From Brachionus rotundiformis (lineage: Eukaryota > Rotifera > Eurotatoria > Ploima > Brachionidae): DNA of 64,000 nt. The notes under the pieces were generated by a model that was not told where the DNA came from, did no database searches, and worked only from the letters and a program-made list of their open reading frames with translations. Position numbers and translations under genes: made by a program. Position 1 is the stretch's first letter. The number at the start of each line of letters is the position of its first letter. The stretch spans positions 1,812,120-1,876,119 of the forward strand of contig JAESIW010000020.1 in NCBI GenBank assembly GCA_016802295.1, in the 5' to 3' direction. Below are positions 12,001 to 22,690 of the stretch, in pieces.

Positions 12001-13469
12001 AAATTTTTGAATGCTATCTGTCCCAATTCATCCAAATCGGACACTTTGATTAGGGGCCTAAGACAAATTTGTTCATTTCCGCGAATGTTTTCTGGCTTCA
12101 TGCTACCTATTGAATCAGATGGAGGTATAAAGATTTCCTCAATGGAATTTGAGCTGATTCGTTGTATATTTTCAGGTAGGAGAATTTTTGAGCCTGCGAT
12201 AAAGGCTGATGTCTGAGATGCTTTCAACAATGAATCAAAAACAAAAGGATATTGAGCATTTTTTTTACTTAGCTGGCTTAAAGATAGAGAATCAAGTCTT
12301 TTTTGATGATACATTTGGAGTAATTTTGCTTCGCTAAGTTGTTCCTCTCGGATTTTTTTAAGTTTGGCCGGATCAAAATCAGTCAAATTATCTGTTTCAC
12401 GATTTTTAGAATTTTTTTTTTCATCTTTTCTCATTTGTTTTTTTATTCTTTTTTCAGTTTCAGTATGAACCACAATTTCTGATGAAAGAGCCGGAACAGG
12501 TCCCAATTTTGGAGTTTTCTCAACAGGCTTTGGTTCAACCAAATAGGTACGATAAGCTTGGCAAACACATTGTCTATTTGAAAGTAAAAATTCAATTAGG
12601 TCAATTTTTTCAAAACCCAATAACTCAAACAATTCGTTCTGAATCTCTTCATTATTAGACTTTTTGGATAAAATGTCAAAAACAAGGTTGGAAATTTCTG
12701 GTAAAGAACTTGTCCAAGATAAATATTTGCCAAAATCTTCTTCTACAGACTCGTTTGCATTTTTAGCTGCCTCATCAATGTCAGTAGTAAATTTAAAATC
12801 AAACTCATCAACCTCTGATTCCTCTTCGGACTCTGATAGACCGTCGCTATTCAATTCTTCTTTATGATCATAAAATGAATAAAATGAAATGTTTTCTCCA
12901 AACATTTTATTTTGTTCCTGTTCTGGGTTAAGCTCTACTTTTCTATTAGAGAATATCTCCTCTAATAAATGCACTCGATCAAGATAAACCAGCTCATTGA
13001 ACAAACATTCCATTAGTTCTTTGCAATTATCAAATAAGTTACGCTGATATTGACCAAATTTATCCTTCAAGTGTTTGTTTATTTTGTCAAAATGGTGAAA
13101 ATTTGAATTTCCATGACCAGTTCTATTCTGAAAATCATAGAAGGTCTCTAAGATGAACATTGCTGTTTCGTTCAAAAGACTTGTTTCATTGAAATCCTCA
13201 TTAAGAAACTGTTTGGCTATATTGAGCTTTAGTTTGTCCAAAAAGGATTTTAGCTTGCTAAATTTTGGATCATTTGGATTTGGTACTAACTTTATAAGCA
13301 CACTTGGCCATTTAAAATTTAATTCTTCATGCCTGGTAGCCATACGTCGCTTTTTAATTATTTCTTGCTCAATTGCTGAATCATTATCTTCGTATTTTTT
13401 ACTTACTCTGGAGTATGCGCGAAGTGTACCTGTCAAGCGGGGCAATTCCAATTGATTTTTCACATGCAT
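6024..13469 (-). CDS. ASCC3: ASCC3, activating signal cointegrator 1 complex subunit 3 (Ski2-like/Brr2-type helicase)
   Basis: Four exons on the minus strand: 13469-11010, 10706-9529, 9250-7876 and 7604-6024. The joins give an open frame of 2197 aa, against about 2200 in human ASCC3. Introns are 303, 278 and 271 nt. The N-terminus has ELPRLTGTLRAYS and an acidic linker. Cassette 1 has Walker A CAPTGAGKTNIA (about 515), DEVH and RVPL-type motifs, QIFGRAGRPQFD and a Sec63 region. Cassette 2 has Walker A GAPTGSGKT (about 1363), DEIH, MMGRAGRPQFDDSG and a second Sec63 unit ending in VYFMSDVYLGLDQQF. All helicase motifs look intact. ASCC3 is a 3'-5' helicase that works with ALKBH3 in alkylation repair and splits collided ribosomes in the ASC-1 complex. 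Brr2 is excluded by closer similarity to ASCC3 throughout. Confidence 0.97.
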
Positions 13470-13635
13470 TAGGTATTGTTTGTCTAAATGTTTTAATATT
13501 TTAAAAATTAAACATATTTAAAAGCAAAAATCCGTTTACTTTTAACAGCAGCGGATTAATAAATAAAAAAATTAATTTTAAATATAAGTTTAATCTACAT
13601 GACTTTTATAAAGATTTATTTAGAATAGAATGAAT

Positions 13636-14472
13636 TTATAAATTGTCATCCACAGCCATATCATCAGATTCAATTTTTTCCTTCAAAAGTTGCATTTTTT
13701 CCTGAGTTAATTTTAGACGTTCTCTAAGATCACTTATTTCATTACGTATAATTTGACTAGCGTTATCCATTTTTTCCAGAGTTTGTTTTTCTTTTTCTTT
13801 AACTAATTAAAAAAATTAAATATAAATTTACATAAAATTAGTACCAACAGTTAGTTTCATGATCATATATTCCATCTGTCAAAGGTTTTGTATTTGTTAA
13901 TAATTGATAAAAAAACTGAGTGGGTTCATGAAAAACCATTTCATCATAAAATTCATTAACCAAATGTTTTTTAGACTGAATAACATCAGGATCAGTAGAA
14001 AATAATTTAAGAAGATGAAAAATTGTAAGCTAAAAATAATTTAATAAAAATAATAAGTTGAAAAAGAATTAGAATTAATTAAAAATACAGGTTTTTCATT
14101 AGGATCTGTGAAGAAAATTTTTATGGTGATTTCAAATTCACCCCAACCAGTTTCATGAACCTCATAAGGAGCTTTTAATAAAATACGATTGGGATTTGGA
14201 TAACTATCATGAAGCTTAATCTGAACACGGTGGATATACGTGGAAGGATCTTCATTCTCAAAAGGTTTTAAATAAAATGACCATTCGTGGGTATGTCCGT
14301 CTTCTTCTCGCTTTTTTCCAAAATATTTAGCAGTATTTCCGTAAACAATGGGTTTAATTAAAGTTTCATTCTGAGAGAAAAATTAATGGAGAAAAAGAGA
14401 AAAAAATCAAACCTTAATCCTAGATGAAGAATTGGCTAATGAAGAATCAGAATTCTGTGATTGTGAATTCAT
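13636..14472 (-). CDS. YEATS4: YEATS domain-containing protein 4 (GAS41)
   Basis: Four small exons on the minus strand, 14472-14413, 14370-14089, 14029-13849 and 13802-13636, give 229 aa (human GAS41: 227). Introns are 42, 59 and 46 nt. The donor of the third is GTTGGT, somewhat unusual, but it alone keeps the frame. The YEATS domain begins at LIKPIVYGNTAKYFGKKRE and includes GHTHEWSFYLKP, YPNPNRILLKAPYEVHETGW and GEFEITIKIFF, the loops that hold acylated histone lysine. The C-terminus is a coiled coil (EKEKQTLEKMDNASQIIRNE). GAS41 is a shared subunit of the SRCAP and TIP60 chromatin complexes and recognises acetylated H3 and H2A.Z. Its stop lies 166 bp upstream of the ASCC3 start on the same strand. 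Confidence 0.95.
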
Positions 14473-14565
14473 TAATGTCTATTGTCAAAAAACAAAAAAA
14501 AATATTTATAAAAATATTTTAAAATTACATAATATAATGAAATAAAAAAGAAAAAATTAATCAAC

Positions 14566-17250
14566 TCTTTTTGTAAAGAAAATTTTAAAACTGTTTTTAA
14601 ATTTAATTTCACAATGGCAAAAAGCTTGAATTTAAGTTTAGAAAATTTTATTCATGTTATTAGATGAGCCGTAGCTCAGTGGTTTAAAAATTCAAACTAA
14701 ATTTTCACTTGAGCCTAAAGCAATTGATTCTGATTTCCTCTTAACCGGGGAAATCATCCACTGAGATGAATCGATACTCATCTTTTTGTAAAGAAAATTT
14801 TAAAACTGTTTTTAAATTTAATTTCACAATGGCAAAAAGCTTGAATTTAAGTTTAGAAAATTTTATTCATGTTATTAGATGAGCCGTAGCTCAGTGGTTT
14901 AAAAATTCAAACTAAATTTTCACTTGAGCCTAAAGCAATTGATTCTGATTTCCTCTTAACCGGGGAAATCATCCACTGAGATGAATCGATACTCATCTTT
15001 TTGTAAAGAAAATTTTAAAACTGTTTTTAAATTTAATTTCACAATGGCAAAAAGCTTGAATTTAAGTTTAGAAAATTTTATTCATGTTATTAGATGAGCC
15101 GTAGCTCAGTGGTTTAAAAATTCAAACTAAATTTTCACTTGAGCCTAAAGCAATTGATTCTGATTTCCTCTTAACCGGGGAAATCATCCACTGAGATGAA
15201 TCGATACTCATCTTTTTGTAAAGAAAATTTTAAAACTGTTTTTAAATTTAATTTCACAATGGCAAAAAGCTTGAATTTAAGTTTAGAAAATTTTATTCAT
15301 GTTATTAGATGAGCCGTAGCTCAGTGGTTTAAAAATTCAAACTAAATTTTCACTTGAGCCTAAAGCAATTGATTCTGATTTCCTCTTAACCGGGGAAATC
15401 ATCCACTGAGATGAATCGATACTCATCTTTTTGTAAAGAAAATTTTAAAACTGTTTTTAAATTTAATTTCACAATGGCAAAAAGCTTGAATTTAAGTTTA
15501 GAAAATTTTATTCATGTTATTAGATGAGCCGTAGCTCAGTGGTTTAAAAATTCAAACTAAATTTTCACTTGAGCCTAAAGCAATTGATTCTGATTTCCTC
15601 TTAACCGGGGAAATCATCCACTGAGATGAATCGATACTCATCTTTTTGTAAAGAAAATTTTAAAACTGTTTTTAAATTTAATTTCACAATGGCAAAAAGC
15701 TTGAATTTAAGTTTAGAAAATTTTATTCATGTTATTAGATGAGCCGTAGCTCAGTGGTTTAAAAATTCAAACTAAATTTTCACTTGAGCCTAAAGCAATT
15801 GATTCTGATTTCCTCTTAACCGGGGAAATCATCCACTGAGATGAATCGATACTCATCTTTTTGTAAAGAAAATTTTAAAACTGTTTTTAAATTTAATTTC
15901 ACAATGGCAAAAAGCTTGAATTTAAGTTTAGAAAATTTTATTCATGTTATTAGATGAGCCGTAGCTCAGTGGTTTAAAAATTCAAACTAAATTTTCACTT
16001 GAGCCTAAAGCAATTGATTCTGATTTCCTCTTAACCGGGGAAATCATCCACTGAGATGAATCGATACTCATCTTTTTGTAAAGAAAATTTTAAAACTGTT
16101 TTTAAATTTAATTTCACAATGGCAAAAAGCTTGAATTTAAGTTTAGAAAATTTTATTCATGTTATTAGATGAGCCGTAGCTCAGTGGTTTAAAAATTCAA
16201 ACTAAATTTTCACTTGAGCCTAAAGCAATTGATTCTGATTTCCTCTTAACCGGGGAAATCATCCACTGAGATGAATCGATACTCATCTTTTTGTAAAGAA
16301 AATTTTAAAACTGTTTTTAAATTTAATTTCACAATGGCAAAAAGCTTGAATTTAAGTTTAGAAAATTTTATTCATGTTATTAGATGAGCCGTAGCTCAGT
16401 GGTTTAAAAATTCAAACTAAATTTTCACTTGAGCCTAAAGCAATTGATTCTGATTTCCTCTTAACCGGGGAAATCATCCACTGAGATGAATCGATACTCA
16501 TCTTTTTGTAAAGAAAATTTTAAAACTGTTTTTAAATTTAATTTCACAATGGCAAAAAGCTTGAATTTAAGTTTAGAAAATTTTATTCATGTTATTAGAT
16601 GAGCCGTAGCTCAGTGGTTTAAAAATTCAAACTAAATTTTCACTTGAGCCTAAAGCAATTGATTCTGATTTCCTCTTAACCGGGGAAATCATCCACTGAG
16701 ATGAATCGATACTCATCTTTTTGTAAAGAAAATTTTAAAACTGTTTTTAAATTTAATTTCACAATGGCAAAAAGCTTGAATTTAAGTTTAGAAAATTTTA
16801 TTCATGTTATTAGATGAGCCGTAGCTCAGTGGTTTAAAAATTCAGACTAAATTTTCACTTGAGCCTAAAGCAATTGATTCTGATTTCCTCTTAACGGGGG
16901 AAATCATCCACTGAGATGAATCGATACTCATCTTTTTGTAAAGAAAATTTTAAAACTATTTTTAAATTTAATTTCACAATGGCAAAAAGCTTGAATTTAA
17001 GTTTAGAAAATTTTATTCATGTTATTAGATGAGCCGTAGCTCAGTGGTTTAAAAATTCAGACTAAATTTTCACTTGAGCCTAAAGCAATTGATTCTGATT
17101 TCCTCTTAACGGGGGAAATCATCCACTGAGATGAATCGATACTCATCTTTTTGTAAAGAAAATTTTAAAACTATTTTTAAATTTAATTTCACAATGGCAA
17201 AAAGCTTGAATTTAAGTTTAGAAAATTTTATTCATGTTATTAGATGAGCC
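14566..17250 (+). repeat. Tandem array of a 215-bp unit, about 12.5 copies
   Basis: A 215-bp unit repeats head to tail from 14566 (TCTTTTTGTAAAG) to 17250 (TTAGATGAGCC). Successive GATGAGCCGTAGCTCAG motifs fall at exact 215-bp steps. By eye the first ten copies are identical. The last two complete copies share three linked changes: CAAACTA to CAGACTA, TTAACCGGGG to TTAACGGGGG, and ACTGTTTT to ACTATTTT. The array breaks inside a unit on both sides. Such identity means very recent amplification or ongoing homogenisation; some copy-number collapse or expansion in assembly is possible. There is no long reading frame. The unit contains the candidate RNA described separately. Confidence 0.97.
14662..17148 (+). 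ncRNA. Candidate structured Pol III-type RNA gene, one per repeat unit (12 complete copies)
   Basis: In each 215-bp unit a 122-nt segment (for example 14877-14998) can fold on itself. AGATGAG at its start pairs with CTCATCT at its end (7 bp). CTCAGTGG pairs with CCACTGAG (8 bp). Inside are two hairpins: AAAATT-(7-nt loop)-AATTTT and GATTTCC-(10-nt loop)-GGAAATC. The segment begins with GTAGCTCAGTGGT, which matches the tRNA A-box region, has a weak B-box-like GATTCTGATTTCC 54 nt on, and runs straight into TTTTT, a Pol III stop. The three substitutions in the variant copies fall in the two loops or outside the segment. It is not a canonical tRNA: no standard T-arm or anticodon arm. Transcription is inferred, not shown. 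Confidence 0.4.
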
Positions 17251-18257
17251 TCTTTACGCATTCTTTAAAGCATTTACTCCTGATTGGCCTAATCACTCAA
17301 CATATAAATAAACTTGACCTGTAATATTAGAAAATTCTCCACAAATCCAAATAAATCGATTGCTTACCCCTTAAATATTATAAATTATGCTTGTTTAGCT
17401 GATTTATTATATTCTTTTCCAATAAATTTTACAGTTGTTGATTTTATTAATTTAAAACATTAACTGTTAATGGATGGATTTCACAAAATTTTAATAGAAT
17501 TAGTTTGAGATCATTTAATATTGATATAACAATATATACAAGACAAGGTGGATTTAATAAAAGCGAATTGTATTTGAAACAAATTTTTGCAGACTCAGTT
17601 GAACAAGCAGAATCAAGTTAATAGATGAACTGAAATCACTCCAGCATTTTTTTGTAATGAATTTTTTAATTTTTTTATCTTTTTTTCTGGTTATTTAAAA
17701 AATTGTCTTTATTTTCTATATATTATTTTTTTATCCTTTGTATTGATTTTTTTGAATTGTGTTTTTATTGTCATATGAATAATTTGATTTATTTCCTTTT
17801 TTAATTTATCAAAATACAGATATTTCAATCTAATTTTTTTTCTTAATGATTTTTTACTCTCTTTGTTATTCCTTTTTTTCTTGAACCTTTATTTATCGAC
17901 TTATTATAATAAAAATCATAGGTTTGCAGGAAATAGAAAAAAATAAACAATCGATCGATAATTAATGCTTATTTTAAGATACCCAAGCAAGAAATTTATA
18001 CAAAAATAATATCCAGGCACTTTGAACAGTTCCATGTCGCCAGCAATATATTTTAGTTCCTAGATTTGCATATTTTATTATAATCACTTAGGCAATATAA
18101 AATTGTTTCTTCTTCAGCTTTGAAAATTTAATGAGAAACGAGTTACGAAATCAATCAATTTATTATAATATGTTTACTTATCTTAATTTTCCGTTTGTTT
18201 ATGGCACATAAAATAAACTTTCTTCTTTTATGTTGGCTAGATTAAAATGAATTAAAA
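17251..18257. other. Unassigned AT-rich stretch upstream of the Kv-beta gene
   Basis: About 1 kb between the tandem array and the first Kv-beta exon. The first 400 bp are less AT-extreme and contain short open pieces such as FKAFTPDWPNHSTYK and TIYTRQGGFNKSELYLKQIF, broken by stops. They look like a decayed coding or mobile sequence, but I cannot name it. The rest is T-rich and probably includes the promoter of the downstream gene. Confidence 0.4.
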
Positions 18258-21200
18258 ATGCCAAATATTTTTGATTGCACCAAGCTCTCTAAAGACTCTA
18301 ATTGCACCAATGATTCTAACAATATTCCTTTGCTAGCCTTAACTAATCCGTCATCCTCAAGTGTTAATGCTGCACCTCTTAGTTACCTAGATACCAATTT
18401 ATCAAGCGTTAAAATTGGAACAGACACAAAAAAATGTTTTTTTTCGACAAGCCTTGGAGATTCAAATCCAGGCATTAGCTTCAGAATACCATCAACCATA
18501 ATTATGCCTCTTACCACGAGTTACCAAATGCCTATCAATATCCCTTTCAAGTGAGTATACTAATTCTTCATTTTTCAAAAAATATTTTTTCTTATTTAAT
18601 ATTTTCTAATTAGCTGAGCTTTTAAATTATTGATAGATCTTGAGGGAAAAATTATAATTTATATTTTGTTAATTTTTGAAAATAAATTTTCAATATTTAA
18701 TAAAAAATCATATATTAAATTTATGCTTAAATAGATAAAATTTCTTAAAGTCATTGCTAATTAATCACCAATTATTGCTAATTAAGGTAAATTATTATTT
18801 TGATTTTAAAAGAAAAATTAACCTTACTTTAGTTTTTATAAAAAATTTAAAAATGCGAGATTTTGGTTTGATAAAGCAATTTAATAGCTAATTAAATTAT
18901 AACCAGAAGAATAAATTGTTATTTGCCAAAATATTAATTAAATCGATAAAAGGCCTAGAAAAATTTACACAAAATTCAATCCTTTTATCCTAGAAATTAA
19001 CCTTTTTCAAATTAATCATTAAATAATTTTTTCAAATCTTCAAAACATTTTTATCTCATAATATTCTTCTTTCAACTAAACAGAAAACATTTATCTATTT
19101 TAAAAATTGAAAGTCTGGTACTTATTTTGAACCAACTCGTGGTTGGTTCGGACAAGCTTGGTCATATTGTATTTCGTGTCGTTTGGTTTATTTAAAATAA
19201 GTTTGTGAAAAGCCTAACTAAAAAATTAAGGCTAAATTTTCAAGAAATTTTCTAATTACTCCTGGGTTTTGCATGTTAAGTTAAAAAGGAAACTAAAAAG
19301 CTATTTAACCAATTTAAAATTCATAATCAATGCCAAACTTAACAAAAAACTCAAATAATATAAAAGTTACAACCAACAAAAAATAAGAATTAATCTCTCA
19401 TATCGATTGCATAAGATTTATTTGTTTCTATCGTTTTAACTTTTTAAATTTCCTCTCTTTTTACGTAGTGTTAGAACTGCATCAATTAAAACCAAATAAA
19501 ACATATAAAGCATTAGCTACTAAAATATAGTTTTATGACTGATCTGAATTAGATAGATCAGATAACAAGATAATATATGCTCAAACATTAAGTATAGTAT
19601 TCAAATTTGTTTTAAAAACCCATGAACCAAGCGGAGAGAAGATATTTTTTGAAGAAATTTTTTTCATTCAATGCAAATTCTAGTACCAATAGTTCAAATG
19701 AATCAGTAGATAACATTAAGATGAATATAATGCCCAGTGGTTCACCTACTCCGGCCATTTTGCTAAATACAGATTCCAGAGAGACCGATTTTCTTCTTCA
19801 GTCAACTTCATCAAGTGTACCTTTGATGACAACTAATCAGTTTAATCTTCTTCAACAGCAAAACTCGCTGGAATTAAAGCCATTTAAAAAAAAAGAGGTC
19901 CAAATCGAAGAAGAATCAAATACTGCCATGAATAGTTTTAAAACGGAGATCACATTTCTGGACAATCAGTCTGTCACTTCACCTTCAATCAACCAACATC
20001 AATTAAAGCTATATCAGCAGATTTTTAAGTTTCCCACTAATGGAATATATAATAAACTGCGATACAAGTTGGTCTATTTATATTTTAGAGTGATTAATTT
20101 ATTTTATAAGCTAGTAATGTGCAAAGTTTTTTTAAATTGTTGATACAAATAGAGTAAAGTTTTTCTCAGAGAACAATTAAATTTAATTCTTAAATATAAA
20201 TTTAAAATGACCCTTTCTAAGTTTCTAATGATTTTATCTAATATAAATCGAATTCTGATATTATGTTATTTAACCAAATCAGCTAATCCAGAGTTATCTT
20301 AGATGAATTTTCAATCTGCTACTTCAAGATTAAACTCAGTACTATTTTCGATAAAAATTCTGTTTTTTTAAATAAGATAAAATTTAAGTATTTAGAAAAA
20401 ATCTTGTTCGTAATAAGTACAAATATTTCTTCATAAAAGTAATTCAGCTTGATAGTAAATAAAAAATATAATATTATCAATAACCAAATTCTAGTTGAAT
20501 AATTTAATAAATTAAAAAATATTAGATAAAATATTTTAAATAAATGTAAATGAAAATATTAGAATAAAACGATAATTGATTGTTTATAAATTTATAAAAA
20601 GAATGATAATTTAATTATTAGGATAAGCTGTTTATAAATGTTAAATAATTGATGGAAGTTTATGAATGTAATAAACAGTCTTAATTTTTTTATCATAGAA
20701 AAATAAATATTTGTTTTCTTTCTTCTTAATAAACAATACAGATATATCAAAAATTATTCCTTATCAATAACAATACTTAATGTTATTTTTTTTCTTGTTC
20801 AAAAAATTCTATTATAAAAAAAAATTTTAAATTTGAATTTATTAAAAATTGAATTTAAGAAATCTTGGAAAATCTGGTCTTCGAGTGTCACAATTTGGTC
20901 TTGGTACATGGGTAACATTTGGTTCACAATTATCTGACGAAACGGCAGAAGACATATTGACAACAGCTTACCAAAATGGTATAAACATATTTGAAACTTC
21001 AGAAGTGTATGCATCAGGAAAAGCCGAAGCTGCTCTTGGTCGAATTTTAAAGAAGAAAAATTGGCGTCGTTCAAGTTTTATTGTTTGTACAAAAATTTAT
21101 TTAGGTGGTAAGGCTGAGACAGAGAAGGGCCTTTCGCGGAAACACGTAATCGAAGGTGTTCGAGCATCACTAGACCGATTACAATTAGACTATGTAGATA

Positions 21201-21971
21201 TTGTTTTTGCTAATAAACCAGACGTCTATACACCTATGGAAGAAATAGTTCGTGCTTTTACTCATTTGATTAACACAGATAAATGCTTCTATTGGGGAAC
21301 ATCAAGATGGACTAGCATGGAAATAATGGAAGCCTATTCAGTTGCCAGACAATTCAATTTAATACCTCCGATATGTGAGCAAACAGAATATCATCTATTT
21401 CAACGCGAACAAGTCGAATTACATCTCCCGGATTTATCTGCACGCATAGGCCTAGGCACAATGACATGGAGCCCTCTAGCGTGCGGATTTCTCACAGGAA
21501 AGTATGATGAGACGATTCCTCCAAATTCAAGAGCATCTCTGAAGGTAATTTTACGGAAATTTCTAATTAGTTAATTTAATCTCTTTTTCTAAAGGGTTAT
21601 AGCTGGCTTAAAGACAAAATTCAGAGTGAAGATGGTAAAAAAAAAATAGCCAAACTCAAAGATCTTCAATGCATAGCAGATCGATTAGAATGTACTCTTG
21701 CTCAGCTAGCTTTAGCTTGGTGTTTGAAAAACGAAAGTGTAAATTGTGTCCTACTTGGTGCTTCATCTGTTGAACAATTGATCGAAAATATTCAATCTTT
21801 ACAAGTAAGTCAAATTATTGATAAATTAATTAAGAAGATTAAATTAAAATTTTTCAAAAGATTGTTCCGAAATTATCTTTGGCTATAATGAACGAAATCG
21901 ACAAAATACTTGGAAATCGACCGAATTTATCTAGATATGCATCGAAAAGCGAGAGTTTACAAAAAACATAA
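18258..21971 (+). CDS. Voltage-gated potassium channel beta subunit (Kv-beta / Hyperkinetic-like)
   Basis: Isoform a joins exons 18258-18550, 20860-21544, 21595-21804 and 21861-21971, giving 432 aa. The aldo-keto reductase core begins at KNLGKSGLRVSQFGLGTW and continues through GGKAETEKGLSRKH, YVDIVFANKPD, YWGTSRWTSMEIMEAYS, MTWSPLACGFLTGKYD and CVLLGASSVEQLIENIQSLQ, all diagnostic of Kv-beta. These cytoplasmic subunits form a tetramer under Shaker-type channels, bind NADPH and can inactivate the channel through their N-terminus. The family's Asp of the catalytic tetrad (FDTAEVY) is Glu here (FETSEVY); Tyr, Lys and Asn are kept. The first exon is Ser/Asn-rich and unlike known N-termini. A TTTAAATAAACG polyadenylation-type signal follows the stop. 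Confidence 0.95.
19622..20067 (+). CDS. Alternative first exon of the Kv-beta gene (isoform b)
   Basis: An ATG at 19622 opens 148 codons plus 2 nt, ending at a GTTGGT donor after CTGCGATACAA. Joined to the common exon at 20860 it reads KLRYKNLGKSGLRVS, close to the KYRNLGKSG junction of mammalian Kv-beta. Exon 1a (18258-18550) ends in the same phase and also gives a Lys at the join, so the two exons are mutually exclusive starts; isoform b would be 483 aa. The sequence is low-complexity, Ser/Thr/Asn/Gln-rich (FSFNANSSTNSSNESVDN). Alternative N-termini are the rule in Kv-beta genes and control inactivation. About 450 bp upstream, at 19131-19151, is a perfect 8-bp inverted repeat (GAACCAAC/GTTGGTTC). 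Confidence 0.75.
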
Positions 21972-22116
21972 ATTTTTGTTATTATGTAATATTTTTTTGT
22001 CATTTATTTTTAAATTTTTTTTATTTATATTTTATTTTAATTTTAAATAAACGTTTATATCCCAGTTTTATCCATAAATTTGTATAAATAGTAGTTTTAA
22101 ACTCGAGCAAATTGAT

Positions 22117-22333
22117 CTACCGTAAACCCCTGCAAATATGTGCCCTCAAAATCGTGTGTTTAATGAAGAATTTAATCCCTTAGATGATAGAAAATTTTCT
22201 TCATAATAAATATTTTATAAATTAAATTAAGTATGCTTTACAAGAAAGCAACATAGATAGAACCAAGCCATTTTCGATTAGCTTTTAAAAAGGGGGTCTA
22301 AGGGGGGCACCTATTTGCAAGAGAATACGGTAG
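22117..22333. mobile_element. MITE-like element with ~30-bp terminal inverted repeats
   Basis: The left end CTACCGTAAACCCCTGCAAA and the reverse complement of the right end, CTACCGTATTCTCTTGCAAA, continue into TATGTGCCC and TAGGTGCCC. The arms match over about 30 bp with a few mismatches and enclose about 160 bp without a coding frame. This is the shape of a non-autonomous DNA transposon. No unambiguous target-site duplication is visible. It lies just downstream of the Kv-beta gene. Confidence 0.65.
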
Positions 22334-22495
22334 TATAATAAAAAAAAGTATAAATATGTTACCTTAAATTTGTAAATTTACTGGGTTATCAGTAAATATA
22401 TAAAATTACTAGCACCTTGCTTAGGCACAATGACATGGAACCCTTCATGTCAGATATGAAAATGTGCTAGATTATTTAACTTAAAAAAAGAAAAA

Positions 22496-22690
22496 TTATT
22501 TATAAACTAAATAAGTCAAGTAACTTACTGAATAAATCAGAAAGAATTTAATTAAAATTTTTATTAACTTTTTTATTTTTACAATTCCCATTTTACCATG
22601 ACATCTTGAATTACACAAAATACCATTTTTTTCACATGAACATCTATTTGTCAGGCATCCAAAACAATTACATCTGACCATTTCTTAACC
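22496..22690 (-). pseudogene. Cysteine-rich tail of a mobile-element protein (relic)
   Basis: A 61-codon frame contains CNCFGCLTNRCSCEKNG followed by LCNSRCHG. This CxCxxCx4CxCxKNGx2Cx3CH pattern is common at the C-terminus of integrase or transposase-like proteins of animal mobile elements. Upstream on the same strand the expected protein is not open, and downstream it runs into a hydrophobic chance extension. I read it as a fragment of a dead element. The family is not named, and a small independent metal-binding gene is not excluded. Confidence 0.35.

Noticed and set aside
14662..14783. Ordinary tRNA gene in each repeat unit
   Set aside because: The A-box matches, but there is no proper T-arm with GGTTC-A and no 5-bp anticodon stem, so it is tRNA-like at most.
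14566..17250. CRISPR array
   Set aside because: Units are 215 bp, identical throughout and without unique spacers; the DNA is eukaryotic.
14566..17250. Hammerhead ribozyme in the repeat unit
   Set aside because: Neither strand has the CTGANGA and GAAA core in the right order; the CTGAGATGA near the end does not fit.
14566..17250. Spliced-leader RNA genes
   Set aside because: CTTTTTGTAAAG offers a GT donor, but no clear Sm site or three-stem SL fold follows and the unit does not match the rotifer leader I remember; kept only as something to test.
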